Positions 8,539 through 16,936 of a stretch of DNA of 64,000 bases are shown one piece after another (the first letter of the stretch is position 1; each line of letters starts with the position of its first letter). The stretch lies in the NCBI RefSeq assembly GCF_003853645.1, contig NZ_QTPO01000028.1:45155-109154 (forward strand). The letters are read 5' to 3'. The DNA is from Burkholderia sp. Bp9143 (GTDB lineage: Bacteria; Pseudomonadota; Gammaproteobacteria; Burkholderiales; Burkholderiaceae). The position numbers and the translations under genes are program-made. The notes beneath the pieces were generated by a model. The model worked only from the letters and a program-made list of their open reading frames with translations. It was not told the DNA's origin and searched no databases.

Positions 8539-10617
8539 TCAGAACGTCGTGCGCAGGCCCGCCATCACGCTGCGGCCGCCTTGCGGCGCGAAGCCGCGCA
8601 CGACCGAGGTCGCATAGCGGATCTCCTGGTTCGTCAGGTTGTCGCCGCGCAGGTACGCGAGCCAGTGCGTCGCGCCGAAGCGGAACTTGTAACTCAGCAT
8701 CACGCCGAGCGACGTATAGCCGTCCGTCGAGAAGTCGTTGTCGGGCACGCGGTGCTGCGACCACGCGTGTGTGACCTGCGCGCGTGCACCGAACGGGCCG
8801 TAGCCATAGTCGGCCGCGAGCGTCGCGCGCAGCGGCGCGATGCGCGGCAGCGGCTGGCCGGTGTCGACGTTGCGGGCATGCGTGTAGTCGGCGGTCAGTT
8901 CCAGGTCGACCGTATGGCCGCGCCGCGAGAACGCGCGCCACTTGCCGTCGAGTTCGACGCCGTAGAACTCGGCGCGCACGCCGCGGTAGATCGCTTCGTT
9001 AAGCGTATCGTCGGCGCCGGGCGCGACCGGTTCGCCGTCGTCGTTCACGACGCGGCCCGTGTTGTACTCGGTCAGGTAGTTCGAGAAGCGGTTGTAGAAC
9101 ACGCCGACGCTGCCGCGGTTCGGGCCGCTCGCATAGCGCAGCGACAGGTCGGTCGACACGGCCTTTTCCTTCGACGCGTTCGGGTTGCCGATCAGGAACT
9201 GGCCGGTCGCGTCGTGCGGGCCGTTCGAGTACAACTCGTAGAAGGTCGGTGCGCGCTCCGTGTAGGCGACGTTTGCCGCGACCGACCACACGGGCGTCAG
9301 CGAGAACAGCGCGCCGGCCGATACGCTGCCGGCGTTGAAGTCGCGCGGCCGCGCGGCCGCGAATTTCTCGACGCCGGCCGGATCGGGATCGACCTTCACG
9401 TGCTCGAAGCGCCCGCCGAGGCTCAGCTTCAGCGCCGGGACGACCTGCCATTCCTCGAGACCGAACAGCGCGACGCTGTTCGTGCGCGTGGACGGCACGA
9501 GCAGTTCGTCACCGAGCGCCGAGAAGGTGTTCTGGCCGAACTGCACGCCGATCGCGCCTTCGAGTGGGCCGATCCTGCGATGCCGCGCCTCGATGCGCGC
9601 CTCGTAGCCGCGGTTGCGGAAGGTGGTGGCCGTCTCGCCGTTGTCGACTTCCTTGTGGCGATAGTCGGTGTACGCGAAGTCGAACTTCAGCTTCGTGAAC
9701 GGGCCGCTCAGGTTGCGGACCTCGGACGCGAGCGCGAGGCGTTCCTGGCGCATCCGCAGGCGCACGTCGTCCTCGGCGACGGAGCCGTAGTTCGACTCCT
9801 GGCCGCTGTACGACAGGCCCGCGAAACCGTCGGCCCACGTGTACGACGCCCCGACCGCGCCGCCGTGCACGCGGCCGTCGCTGTTCGGTACGTTGCCGAC
9901 CGGTTGCGGCGTGTCGGGGCCGTCGATCGCACGTTGCGCGCTGCTGCGCGCATAGCCGGGAATCCGCAGCTTGCTGGCCTCGCGGTCGAACGCGTCGACA
10001 TGGAACGCGAAGCGGCCGTTGCCGCCTTCGACCTGTGCCGCGCCCGCGCGCACCGCGTTCGCGCCGCCGTAGCGCGCGTCGAGCGCGCCCGTCACGCCTT
10101 CGATCGCTTCGCGCGGAATGCGGTTGTCGATCGTGTTGACGACGCCGCCGACCGCGTTGCCGCCGTACAGCAGCGCGGCCGGCCCGCGCACGATCTCGAC
10201 GCGCTCGATCGACAGCGGATCCTGCGGCACCGCGTGGTCGTACGACAGAGACGACGCGTCGTAGGCGGCGACGCCGTTCTGCAGCAGCCGGATCCGGTCG
10301 CCGTCCATCCCGCGGATGATCGGGCGGCCGACCATCGGCCCGTAGGTGGTGGTCGACACGCCGGGCAGGCCGTTGAGCGTCTCGCCGAGCGAATCGGCCT
10401 GGCGGCGCGTCAGCGCGTCGCCGGACAGTTGCGCGGTCGGCGCGATCAGGTCGGTGTCGCCGAGCGGGTTCGCGGTCACGAAGATCGGCGCGAGCGGCGT
10501 GGTTTGCTGCGGCGTCGACGGGGCGGGCGGATCGGCCTGCGCGTGTGCGACGGCGGCGAACAGCATCAGCGAAACGGGCGAGAGCGGGCGAAGCGGTAGA
10601 CGAGGGAGGTCGCGCAT
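8539..10617 (-). CDS. znuD: TonB-dependent outer-membrane receptor, ZnuD-like (zinc uptake)
   Basis: The mature protein has a plug domain (about residues 40-160; PIIRGMDGDRIRLLQNGV, VEIVRGPAALLYGGNAVGG) followed by a 22-strand type barrel ending in GLRTTF with a terminal Phe. The signal peptide ends in AVAHAQA. The plug reads most like the ZnuD zinc receptors of Neisseria and Acinetobacter, and a perfect Zur-type palindrome stands upstream. Together these support zinc (or zinc-complex) import across the outer membrane, powered by TonB. The start was placed at ATG 10617, which directly precedes the signal peptide; the frame is open to 10692 without a typical signal at that end. Family membership is firm. 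The zinc role is inferred from similarity plus the operator. Confidence 0.82.
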   Translation of the reverse strand: MRDLPRLPLRPLSPVSLMLFAAVAHAQADPPAPSTPQQTTPLAPIFVTANPLGDTDLIAPTAQLSGDALTRRQADSLGETLNGLPGVSTTTYGPMVGRPIIRGMDGDRIRLLQNGVAAYDASSLSYDHAVPQDPLSIERVEIVRGPAALLYGGNAVGGVVNTIDNRIPREAIEGVTGALDARYGGANAVRAGAAQVEGGNGRFAFHVDAFDREASKLRIPGYARSSAQRAIDGPDTPQPVGNVPNSDGRVHGGAVGASYTWADGFAGLSYSGQESNYGSVAEDDVRLRMRQERLALASEVRNLSGPFTKLKFDFAYTDYRHKEVDNGETATTFRNRGYEARIEARHRRIGPLEGAIGVQFGQNTFSALGDELLVPSTRTNSVALFGLEEWQVVPALKLSLGGRFEHVKVDPDPAGVEKFAAARPRDFNAGSVSAGALFSLTPVWSVAANVAYTERAPTFYELYSNGPHDATGQFLIGNPNASKEKAVSTDLSLRYASGPNRGSVGVFYNRFSNYLTEYNTGRVVNDDGEPVAPGADDTLNEAIYRGVRAEFYGVELDGKWRAFSRRGHTVDLELTADYTHARNVDTGQPLPRIAPLRATLAADYGYGPFGARAQVTHAWSQHRVPDNDFSTDGYTSLGVMLSYKFRFGATHWLAYLRGDNLTNQEIRYATSVVRGFAPQGGRSVMAGLRTTF

Positions 10618-10775
10618 GGTCGGTGAATCGGTTGGAATCGGATCGGAAAGCGAGCCATGCGGGTCAAGGCCGGAAACGATATATTGTTGCATCTGCGGCG
10701 CGCAGTGACCCGTCTGGATAGGACTCGGCGTAGCCCGGCCACCCGGATGGAACGGTTCCAGAAGGGCGAGGCCGC

Positions 10776-10798
10776 GAAATGATATGTTATATCATTTC
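10776..10798. promoter_or_regulatory. Zur box (perfect 23-bp palindrome)
   Basis: The arms GAAATGATAT and ATATCATTTC flank a GTT centre, giving a perfect 10-3-10 inverted repeat. Length and ends match the proteobacterial Zur consensus (GAAATGTTATA...TATAACATTTC). The site lies between the ZnuD-like receptor (minus strand) and a zinc-dependent alcohol dehydrogenase (plus strand, 267 bp away), so it should repress the receptor under zinc sufficiency. Confidence 0.8.
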
Positions 10799-10892
10799 AA
10801 ACGCCAAGCGAAACGGCGGCATGCCGCAGGGTTTCCGACAACCGGCCGAAATGGCCGCGAAAGCGGAAGCGAAAGCAGAAGCGGGCCGTCAA

Positions 10893-10934
10893 ACCGGCAC
10901 CGGCACCGGCACCGGCACCGGCACCGGCACCGGC
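10893..10934 (+). repeat. Hexanucleotide tandem array (ACCGGC)7
   Basis: Seven perfect copies of ACCGGC lie in the gap between the receptor and the alcohol dehydrogenase. Arrays like this are prone to slippage and vary in copy number between strains. It lies 130 bp upstream of the dehydrogenase start, so copy number could change promoter or leader spacing. Confidence 0.9.
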
Positions 10935-11064
10935 GGCCCGTGCTGCATATCTCGCGACGCATCCGCCACCGTCGCGCGCGTTTCCCGCCCCGTTGATGCG
11001 TATCAAGGCGCTCCGGTTGCGAGTCCGGATACTGGCCGGATCATCGACCAGACAGGAGTGACTC

Positions 11065-12093
11065 GTGACACAAACCATGAAAGCAGCCGTGGTACACGCG
11101 TTCGGCGAACCATTGCGCATCGAGGAAGTGCCGGTCCCGACGCCGGGCGCGGGCCAGATCCTCGTCAACATCAAGGCGTCGGGCGTTTGCCATACCGACC
11201 TGCATGCCGCCGACGGCGACTGGCCCGTGAAGCCGACGCTGCCGTTCATTCCCGGACACGAAGGCGTGGGCGTCGTCGCGGCGGTCGGGGCGGGCGTCAC
11301 GCACGTGCGCGAGGGCGACCGCGTCGGCGTGCCCTGGCTGTACACGGCATGCGGTCACTGCGAGTACTGCCACACCGGCTGGGAAACCTTGTGCCACGGG
11401 CAGCAGAACACCGGCTATTCGGTCAACGGCAGCTATGCCGAATACGTGCTGGCCGATCCGGACTACGTCGGCCATCTGCCGGCGCAGGTTGCGTTCGACG
11501 AGATCGCGCCGATCCTGTGCGCGGGCGTGACGGTCTACAAGGGCATTCGCGTCACCGACACGCGTCCGGGCCAGTGGCTCGCGATCTCTGGCATCGGCGG
11601 GCTCGGCCACGTGGCCGTGCAATACGCGCGCGCGATGGGCCTGCACGTCGCCGCGATCGACGTGTCACCCGAAAAGCTCGCACTCGCGCGCCAGCTTGGC
11701 GCACAGCTGACGATCGATGCGTCGGTCGACGATCCTGCGAAGGTCATCCAGAAGGAGATCGGCGGTGCGCACGGCGTGCTGGTCACGGCCGTGTCGCGCA
11801 GCGCGTTCGCGCAGGCGCTCGGGATGGTGCGGCGCGGCGGCACGGTGGCACTCAACGGCTTGCCGCCGGGCGATTTCCCGTTGCCGATCTTCTCGACCGT
11901 GCTGAACGGCATCACGGTGCGCGGCTCGATCGTCGGCACGCGGCGCGACCTGCAGGAATCGCTCGATTTCGCGGCGGATGGGCTGGTGCGCGCGCATATC
12001 CATCGCGACCGGCTCGGCAACATCAACGACATATTCGCGCGGTTGCGCGAAGGCAAGATCGACGGTCGCGTCGTGCTGACCGACATGCATTGA
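11065..12093 (+). CDS. adhP: Zinc-dependent alcohol dehydrogenase (AdhP/AdhA type)
   Basis: This 342-residue medium-chain dehydrogenase oxidises primary alcohols with NAD(P). The catalytic zinc ligands are visible (SGVCHTD, PGHEGVG and C153-region ILCAGVT), as are the four structural-zinc cysteines in [15 protein letters not shown] and the Rossmann motif [13 protein letters not shown]. Length and sequence fit the AdhP group that prefers ethanol and similar alcohols. Start: GTG 11065 lies six bases after AGGAG; an in-frame ATG follows at 11077. It stands alone and is followed by a strong hairpin. The zinc requirement and the nearby Zur box raise the possibility of zinc-linked control, which is only an inference. 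Confidence 0.93.
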   Translation: MTQTMKAAVVHAFGEPLRIEEVPVPTPGAGQILVNIKASGVCHTDLHAADGDWPVKPTLPFIPGHEGVGVVAAVGAGVTHVREGDRVGVPWLYTACGHCEYCHTGWETLCHGQQNTGYSVNGSYAEYVLADPDYVGHLPAQVAFDEIAPILCAGVTVYKGIRVTDTRPGQWLAISGIGGLGHVAVQYARAMGLHVAAIDVSPEKLALARQLGAQLTIDASVDDPAKVIQKEIGGAHGVLVTAVSRSAFAQALGMVRRGGTVALNGLPPGDFPLPIFSTVLNGITVRGSIVGTRRDLQESLDFAADGLVRAHIHRDRLGNINDIFARLREGKIDGRVVLTDMH

Positions 12094-12107
12094 CGCGCAC
12101 TCGGGCA

Positions 12108-12140
12108 CGCTGCCGCGACGCGGGGGACGTCGCGGCAGCG
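12108..12140. terminator. Bidirectional hairpin between convergent genes
   Basis: Perfect 13-bp arms, CGCTGCCGCGACG and its complement, flank a 7-base loop. It sits between the ends of the alcohol dehydrogenase and the Asp-box protein. No T-run follows, so it may act together with Rho. Confidence 0.65.
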
Positions 12141-12157
12141 CTGCGCTCACGCGCGCA

Positions 12158-13618
12158 TCACGGCGCGAAGAACACGTCGGTGCGGTTCGTCAGGTTGCCT
12201 GCGCTCGTCTGGACGAAGAACGGATGGAACGACGACGAGGGCCCCACGTCGAGCCCCTGGTAATCGCCGATGAAGAAGCCCTCCGCGTTGGGCGCGATCT
12301 TCATGTCGAACGGGCCGCCGACGCGCCGCTCAGCGGCGAACGAGGCGCCGCCGTCAAGCGAGATCTTGCGCCAGAACCCCGTCGGCAGCGTCGTCGTGTT
12401 GCCCGCTTGCAGATCGCGGAAGTCGTAGTAGGTGACCATCACCGCGCCGGCATTGTCGACGCGCACCGACGGATTGAACGCGGGGCGCCCGGTCGGCGTG
12501 TTCACCTGCAGCGGCGCGCTCCAGGTTGCGCCGCCATCCTTCGACGTCGACAGCGCGATCTCGTCGTAGTTGCCGCCGTTGAAGCGGCTGTCCTGCCATA
12601 CGACGTAGAGTTGCCCCGACGCGGGATCGATCGCGGGTTCCGGAATGATGTCGCCGGTGCGGACCGGTTCGCCGGTGTTCGGATCGGTCACGCCGACCGT
12701 CTGCAGCCCGGCGATCACCTGCGGCTGCGTCCACGTCGCGCCGTCGTCGGTCGACTTGATGAACGCGACCTTGCCGGCCGCCTTGCTGAACGGCGGCTGG
12801 ATCAGGTCGAAGAAGTTGTAGAGCGTGCCCGTCTTCGGATCGACGACGATCTGGTTGCCGATCGTCTGCTGGCGCGATGGCACGTGGACGATGACCCTCG
12901 CGCGGCTCCAGTTCTTGCCGCCGTCAACTGTCTTCGAGAACAACGTCGGCCCGCGGAATGCGGCCGTGTGCAGGTTCGCGTATGGGTTGCCGTTCGGCAG
13001 TTCGAGACGGTCCCACACCGCGTAGGCCGTGCCGGCCTTCACCGGGTTCGCCGTCACCGATTCCTTGTCGTTGAAGAACTGCGTCGTCGGTTCGTCGTTC
13101 GCGATCAGCACGGCCGGGCTGCTCCACGTCTGTCCGCCGTCGGCCGACACCGACGCCGCGACCGCATTGCTGTTGTTCGACTGGTTGAACGAGATCGATA
13201 CCGAATACGCGGTGCCGTCCGGCCCGAACGACACCCACGGATCGGACGCGCGCTCGTACTTGAGCCCACCCGGCGCGCAGGCGCTGAACGGTTGCGGCGT
13301 GCGCGCCCAGGTCGCGCCGCCGTCGAACGTGTAGCCCGCGACGAGCCCGTGGGCGCCACCGTTCGACCAGCGGTCCTGCTGCCACACGCCGATCATGTTC
13401 GTCGGGTTCGCCGGGTTGACCGAGAGCCACGGTTCGACCTCGGCATTCACGTAGTTCGTGCCGGGGCCGCCGATGGTGCAGGCGGCGAACGGGCTCGGGC
13501 CGGACACGACCACGGGGTCGGCATGCGCTACTGCTGCTGTGGCGGTGACCATCGCCATCGCGGCGGACAGGCGGGTGAGGCGGGTGACAAGCGAGTGGGA
13601 CACGATCGTGCGTCGCAT
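12158..13618 (-). CDS. Secreted BNR/Asp-box repeat protein (sialidase-like beta-propeller)
   Basis: The 486-residue product has a cleavable signal peptide ending near AVAHADP. Six Asp-box motifs of the S-x-D-x-G-x-T-W type are visible (for example TFDGGATW, SADGGQTW, TVDGGKNW, SKDGGATW), marking a six-bladed beta-propeller as in sialidases and other exo-glycosidases. The RIP and arginine-triad signatures of true neuraminidases are not obvious, so catalytic activity is unproved; it may be a sialidase-like or non-enzymatic binding protein. Start: ATG 13618 follows GAGGAG. It is a single gene with a long upstream gap. No sialic acid catabolic genes are seen nearby. Confidence 0.8.
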   Translation of the reverse strand: MRRTIVSHSLVTRLTRLSAAMAMVTATAAVAHADPVVVSGPSPFAACTIGGPGTNYVNAEVEPWLSVNPANPTNMIGVWQQDRWSNGGAHGLVAGYTFDGGATWARTPQPFSACAPGGLKYERASDPWVSFGPDGTAYSVSISFNQSNNSNAVAASVSADGGQTWSSPAVLIANDEPTTQFFNDKESVTANPVKAGTAYAVWDRLELPNGNPYANLHTAAFRGPTLFSKTVDGGKNWSRARVIVHVPSRQQTIGNQIVVDPKTGTLYNFFDLIQPPFSKAAGKVAFIKSTDDGATWTQPQVIAGLQTVGVTDPNTGEPVRTGDIIPEPAIDPASGQLYVVWQDSRFNGGNYDEIALSTSKDGGATWSAPLQVNTPTGRPAFNPSVRVDNAGAVMVTYYDFRDLQAGNTTTLPTGFWRKISLDGGASFAAERRVGGPFDMKIAPNAEGFFIGDYQGLDVGPSSSFHPFFVQTSAGNLTNRTDVFFAP

Positions 13619-14109
13619 GGACTGCTCCTCGTTGACGTGCGGCGGCGATGGCGCGGCACGGCGGCGCGACGCGCACCGGTACGCGGCGGCACGGATGCCG
13701 TGCACGCGTCGGAGCGGGTCGTTCGGGGGGCCGTTACGGTCATCGCAATCCGCGTGTGCTGGATGCCGCCAGCACGTCGGTCAAGACTCCTCTTCGTTTT
13801 CATTGCTTGTCGGGTGGGGCAGGCGATGCGGACCCGACGAGAAGGCCGGTCGATGCATATGACGAATGCGTCGAAGTGGATTGCAATGTAGGCGACCAGA
13901 TGTGGCGCGGGAGGCAATTTTTTGTAACAGAGCGTAGTCGGAAAGCGTTGCCGAAAAACGGTGCGCGCGGAACGCAAAATTTGCCGCAGCGCGCGCGCGA
14001 AACGAATCGAAAACGCGAATCACAATCGCTTTCGATCGAGACGATCGTGTCGCACCGTGTCGGTACGGCGCTGCCTGTTGCGATCGATGTGCCGCGCCGC
14101 CGGCGCGGT
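13619..14109. other. Intergenic region between the Asp-box gene and marR
   Basis: This 491-bp stretch holds the leader of the Asp-box gene and the end of the marR transcript. A GC-rich hairpin (CCGCGCC/GGCGCGG, 14092-14108) follows the marR stop codon directly, without a T-run. Small open frames here lack ribosome binding sites and recognisable products. Confidence 0.4.
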
Positions 14110-14541
14110 TCAGCGCTCGGCCGGAAAGCGGTCCTGCAATGCGTGCAGCCAGCGCGCGACGACGTCGAGTTCGTCGTCGGAAAAGCCGTCGCACAGCTTG
14201 CCGTTCAGTTCGCGCAGCAGCACGCGCGCACGCTTGAGCGCCGCGTGACCTTCGTCGGTCAGGAACAGGCGCGTTGCGCGCCCATCGTCCGAATCGGCGT
14301 GACGCGTGAGCAGGCCGGCCTTCGCCATCCGGTCGGCGAGCCCCGTCATCGCGGACGGCGCCAGTTGCAGCGCCGCGCCGACTTCGCCGATCAGCGCGCC
14401 GTCCTGCCTCGCGAGGTAGAACAGCACGCCGGCCTGCGCGGCGCTGGCGCGCGCATCGGTCTCGGCCTTGCGGTCGACCCAGCGCTGCACGCGCCGCTGG
14501 CCGATGTTCAACAGGAAAAACAGTCGTCGGTCTTCGCTCAA
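14110..14541 (-). CDS. MarR-family transcriptional regulator
   Basis: The 143-residue product shows a MarR winged helix: an N-terminal dimerisation helix, the recognition region APSAMTGLADRMAKAGLL, and the wing DSDDGRATRLFLTDEG. MarR proteins bind palindromic operators as dimers and are released by small aromatic or phenolic ligands. The likely start is TTG at 14541, which overlaps the hydrolase stop codon in the four bases TTGA, so translation is probably coupled. Two matching palindromes precede the operon and a third site of the same layout precedes the molybdenum hydroxylase operon at 28.3 kb, so autoregulation and control of a distant operon are likely. Confidence 0.8.
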   Translation of the reverse strand: MSEDRRLFFLLNIGQRRVQRWVDRKAETDARASAAQAGVLFYLARQDGALIGEVGAALQLAPSAMTGLADRMAKAGLLTRHADSDDGRATRLFLTDEGHAALKRARVLLRELNGKLCDGFSDDELDVVARWLHALQDRFPAER

Positions 14542-15455
14542 GCTCGGTTCCCGGCAGCAATGGAAAGGGACGGGCGACCCGCAGCGCGCGGCGCGTCGAG
14601 CGCCTGCGCGAGCCAGTCGGCGACCGCGGGCCACAGCACGGTGCCGGGCCGGCTGCGAAAGAAGCCCATGTGCCCGACCGGCCCGCTGCCCGCGGCGTGC
14701 GGATCGATCTGGCGGCGTTCGACGGCCGCCCGGGTCAGGTAGCTTACCAGCAGGTCGATCGCGGGCGGGTTCGCCCACGGATCGTCGTCGAAACCAAGCA
14801 CGAGAATCGGCAATTGCTGCTTCGAGAAGCGCTCGGCCGCGCCGAGCGTCGGATCGTCGAAGAAGTAGCGCGGCAGCGTGGTCCAGCGGCTCCATTCGCG
14901 GAACACGCCGGCGGGGAGGTCCTCGCCGAGCCCGAGCCGCTTGCCGGGCACGTAGCCGAGCAGCGCGGATGCAAGCGGGCCGAGCACGCGCAGGATCAGC
15001 CGCACCTTCAGCCGTTCCGCCGCACGGGAAATCAGCCGCGTGCTGCCCGCGTGCGCGGCGACGAGCACGGCCGCGCGCAGGTAAGCGGTGCCGGCCGACA
15101 GCCCGATCGCGTGGCCGCCGACGCTATGCCCGACCGCCAGCAGCGGCAGCCCGTCGTGCGTATCGCGCGCCCACGCGATCGCGCCGCCGACGTCGAGCTC
15201 GACCCAGTCGCGCATGCGGGCCTGCAGCGCGCTCAGCCGCGCGGGCCGCGACGCGCCGATGCCGCGATAGTTGTAGGTCAGCGCCGCGAAGCCGCGTTCG
15301 GTCAGGAAGCGAGCGAAGCCGGCGTACAGCCGCTCCGGCACGGCGGTTGCCGGATGGATCAGCACCAGCGCACGCGGCGGCGCGTCCGGCGACCACAGCG
15401 TGCCGCGCAGCGTATAGCCGTCGGCGGCGGAAAACTCGATGGGATCTGATGTCAT
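14538..15455 (-). CDS. Alpha/beta hydrolase
   Basis: The 305-residue protein is an alpha/beta-fold hydrolase with the nucleophile elbow GHSVGG and the oxyanion region VLIHPATAV; the segment GHMGFFRSR near the C-terminus carries the probable catalytic His. It has no signal peptide and should be cytoplasmic. It is the first gene of a two-gene operon with marR, which suggests that its substrate or product is the ligand of the regulator, for example an ester or other xenobiotic. Start: ATG 15455 with GAGG upstream. The substrate cannot be told from the sequence. Confidence 0.82.
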   Translation of the reverse strand: MTSDPIEFSAADGYTLRGTLWSPDAPPRALVLIHPATAVPERLYAGFARFLTERGFAALTYNYRGIGASRPARLSALQARMRDWVELDVGGAIAWARDTHDGLPLLAVGHSVGGHAIGLSAGTAYLRAAVLVAAHAGSTRLISRAAERLKVRLILRVLGPLASALLGYVPGKRLGLGEDLPAGVFREWSRWTTLPRYFFDDPTLGAAERFSKQQLPILVLGFDDDPWANPPAIDLLVSYLTRAAVERRQIDPHAAGSGPVGHMGFFRSRPGTVLWPAVADWLAQALDAPRAAGRPSLSIAAGNRA

Positions 15456-15477
15456 GGCCGTCCTCGTTCCGGGTGAT

Positions 15478-15525
15478 TATTTCGTATGCGAAATATAGTT
15501 CGCGATGTATTTCGCGTGCGAAATA
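15478..15525. promoter_or_regulatory. Twin palindromic operators for the hydrolase-marR operon
   Basis: Two 18-bp palindromes of the form TATTTC-N6-GAAATA lie at 15478-15495 (centre GTATGC) and 15508-15525 (centre GCGTGC). Their centres are 30 bp apart, about three helical turns, so dimers would sit on one face of the DNA. They begin 23 bp upstream of the hydrolase start codon, where a bound regulator would block the promoter. Confidence 0.7.
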
Positions 15526-15835
15526 TCTGTCGAGGAATCATTCGAACGGCTTCCCGTGAAGCCCGGCGAACGGGGTCGCTTCGTGGCGGTCTTTCCATAA
15601 GATATCTGCATCTTTGCATAGCAGAATATTGCGTTTGTCTCATGAGGCGGATCGCCGTATCGTCCCCGGTACCATCCCGTCCGTCGGCCGTCGCGCCGGG
15701 CGGACCCAAGGGCGGCGCCGTCGCACCGCTCGTATGCGGGCGCATTCGCGGCACCCGCACAAAAGACAACCGCCGCGCAGTGAGCGTGCCGCGGCGCGCA
15801 GCCATTTCCGATCGACAACAGGAAGGGCCATCGAC

Positions 15836-15859
15836 ATGCCCGGTATCACACGGCAGTGA
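15836..15859 (+). CDS. Possible 7-codon mini-gene (speculative)
   Basis: A short frame encoding MPGITRQ is preceded by GGAAGG nine bases upstream and followed, 31 bases after its stop codon, by a hairpin with a T-rich tail. Ribosome site, mini-frame and terminator read in one direction, although no larger plus-strand gene exists here. It could be a leader peptide or part of a small RNA. Chance occurrence is possible. Confidence 0.2.
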   Translation: MPGITRQ

Positions 15860-15890
15860 CGGCGTAGGCGACGACGATCGCCCATTCGTT

Positions 15891-15930
15891 TCGCCCCGGC
15901 ATGTCGATCGTGCAATGCCGGGGCGATTTC
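15891..15930 (+). terminator. Rho-independent terminator candidate
   Basis: A 12-bp stem (TCGCCCCGGCAT and its complement at 15915-15926) with a 12-base loop is followed on the plus strand by TTTCATTT. The T-rich side implies termination of plus-strand transcription from the 15.5-15.9 kb gap. The stem also lies 44 bp past the end of the minus-strand operon and could stop it. A perfect 18-bp palindrome at 15950-15967 adds a second hairpin. Confidence 0.5.
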
Positions 15931-15969
15931 ATTTCACGCGTCGATGCGTCGATGCGTCGACGCATCGCG

Positions 15970-16902
15970 TCAGAACGACGGCAACCCCGGCGGATTCGTC
16001 TCCGCGCGCGCGACCGCCTCGCTCTGCAATCCCCAGCGCGCAAGCGCCTGCCCATAGCGGCCGTTGCCGATCAGCGCGTTGGTGGCGAGCGTCAGCGCCG
16101 GCGCGAGCCCGCTGCCGCGACGCGTCGCGATCGCGACATCCGCATTCGCCGGCCAGCCCGCGTTGACGACGCCGACCCGGCGAATCCTGCCGTCGCGCGC
16201 GGCCTCGTACGCGAGCGACGCGTTCGGATTCAGCTCGGCATCGGCGCGGCCCGACAGCAACGCGACACGTGCTGCCGCATCGTCATCGAAATAGAGCAGC
16301 TCGGTCGCCTTCAGCCCTTGCGCGACATTGCGCCGGCTCCATTCGAGCAGGATGCGCTCCTGGCTCGTCCCCGCACCCGTGATGATGCGCAGGCCCGCGA
16401 CGTCCTTCGGTTCGGCTATCTTCGCGATCGGGCTCGCGGTGCGCACGTAGAAGCCGTGCAGCCCGAGCCGGTAGGTCGTGAAGTCGTACTTCTCCTTGCG
16501 CTTCTCGGTCACGCCGACGTTCGAGATCACGGCATCGTATTTGCCGGACGTGAGCCCGAGCGGCCAGTCGGCCCACGCGATCGGCACCAGCACCAGCGTG
16601 CGGCCGAGCGCGTCGGCGACGAGCTGCGCATAGTCGGGATCGGCGCCGACCACGGTGCGTGCGTCGGTCGCGTAGGTCGACACCGGTGGCGCGTGCGGCG
16701 AGATCGCGACCGTGAAGGCGCCGTCGCGTACCCAGCGGTAGGTGCTTGCCGCGCGAATCGCCGCATCGTCGCGCGACGCGCGGATCCGGCCGGCCTGGCG
16801 CGGATCGAGGTCGGCCGTCGCGGCTGCGGCCTCGGCCGCGTGCCACCGCAGGCCGGCCGCGGCCGCCAGTGCGGCGGTGATGAACTGGCGTCGGTCGATC
16901 AT
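15970..16902 (-). CDS. ABC transporter solute-binding protein, family 3 (paralogue A)
   Basis: The 310-residue periplasmic protein has a signal with twin arginines ([17 protein letters not shown]) and a family-3 binding fold; [22 protein letters not shown] is the usual ligand-loop block. Family 3 binds amino acids, opines or sulfur-containing relatives such as cystine. It is the last gene of the six-gene operon, 34 bp after the permease-ATPase fusion. It is a clear paralogue of the binding protein at 21244-22185, sharing an unusual pre-domain ([20 protein letters not shown] versus LSPEQRGRPRGTADAAVERA) and the ending TNPPGLP. The two probably share one transporter with different ligands. Confidence 0.88.
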   Translation of the reverse strand: MIDRRQFITAALAAAAGLRWHAAEAAAATADLDPRQAGRIRASRDDAAIRAASTYRWVRDGAFTVAISPHAPPVSTYATDARTVVGADPDYAQLVADALGRTLVLVPIAWADWPLGLTSGKYDAVISNVGVTEKRKEKYDFTTYRLGLHGFYVRTASPIAKIAEPKDVAGLRIITGAGTSQERILLEWSRRNVAQGLKATELLYFDDDAAARVALLSGRADAELNPNASLAYEAARDGRIRRVGVVNAGWPANADVAIATRRGSGLAPALTLATNALIGNGRYGQALARWGLQSEAVARAETNPPGLPSF

Positions 16903-16936
16903 CGTCGGTTGCCTCGCAGGTCGTGAGCGGCGCGCA

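Noticed and set aside
8581..10599. Plus-strand open frame antisense to the TonB-dependent receptor
   Set aside because: No family features; the receptor frame has a signal peptide, plug and barrel.
10893..10934. Possible CRISPR-like array
   Set aside because: Contiguous hexamers without spacers; a simple tandem repeat.
15950..15967. Perfect 18-bp palindrome as an operator
   Set aside because: It lies directly after a stop codon and next to a terminator hairpin, so a transcription-end role is more likely than an operator.
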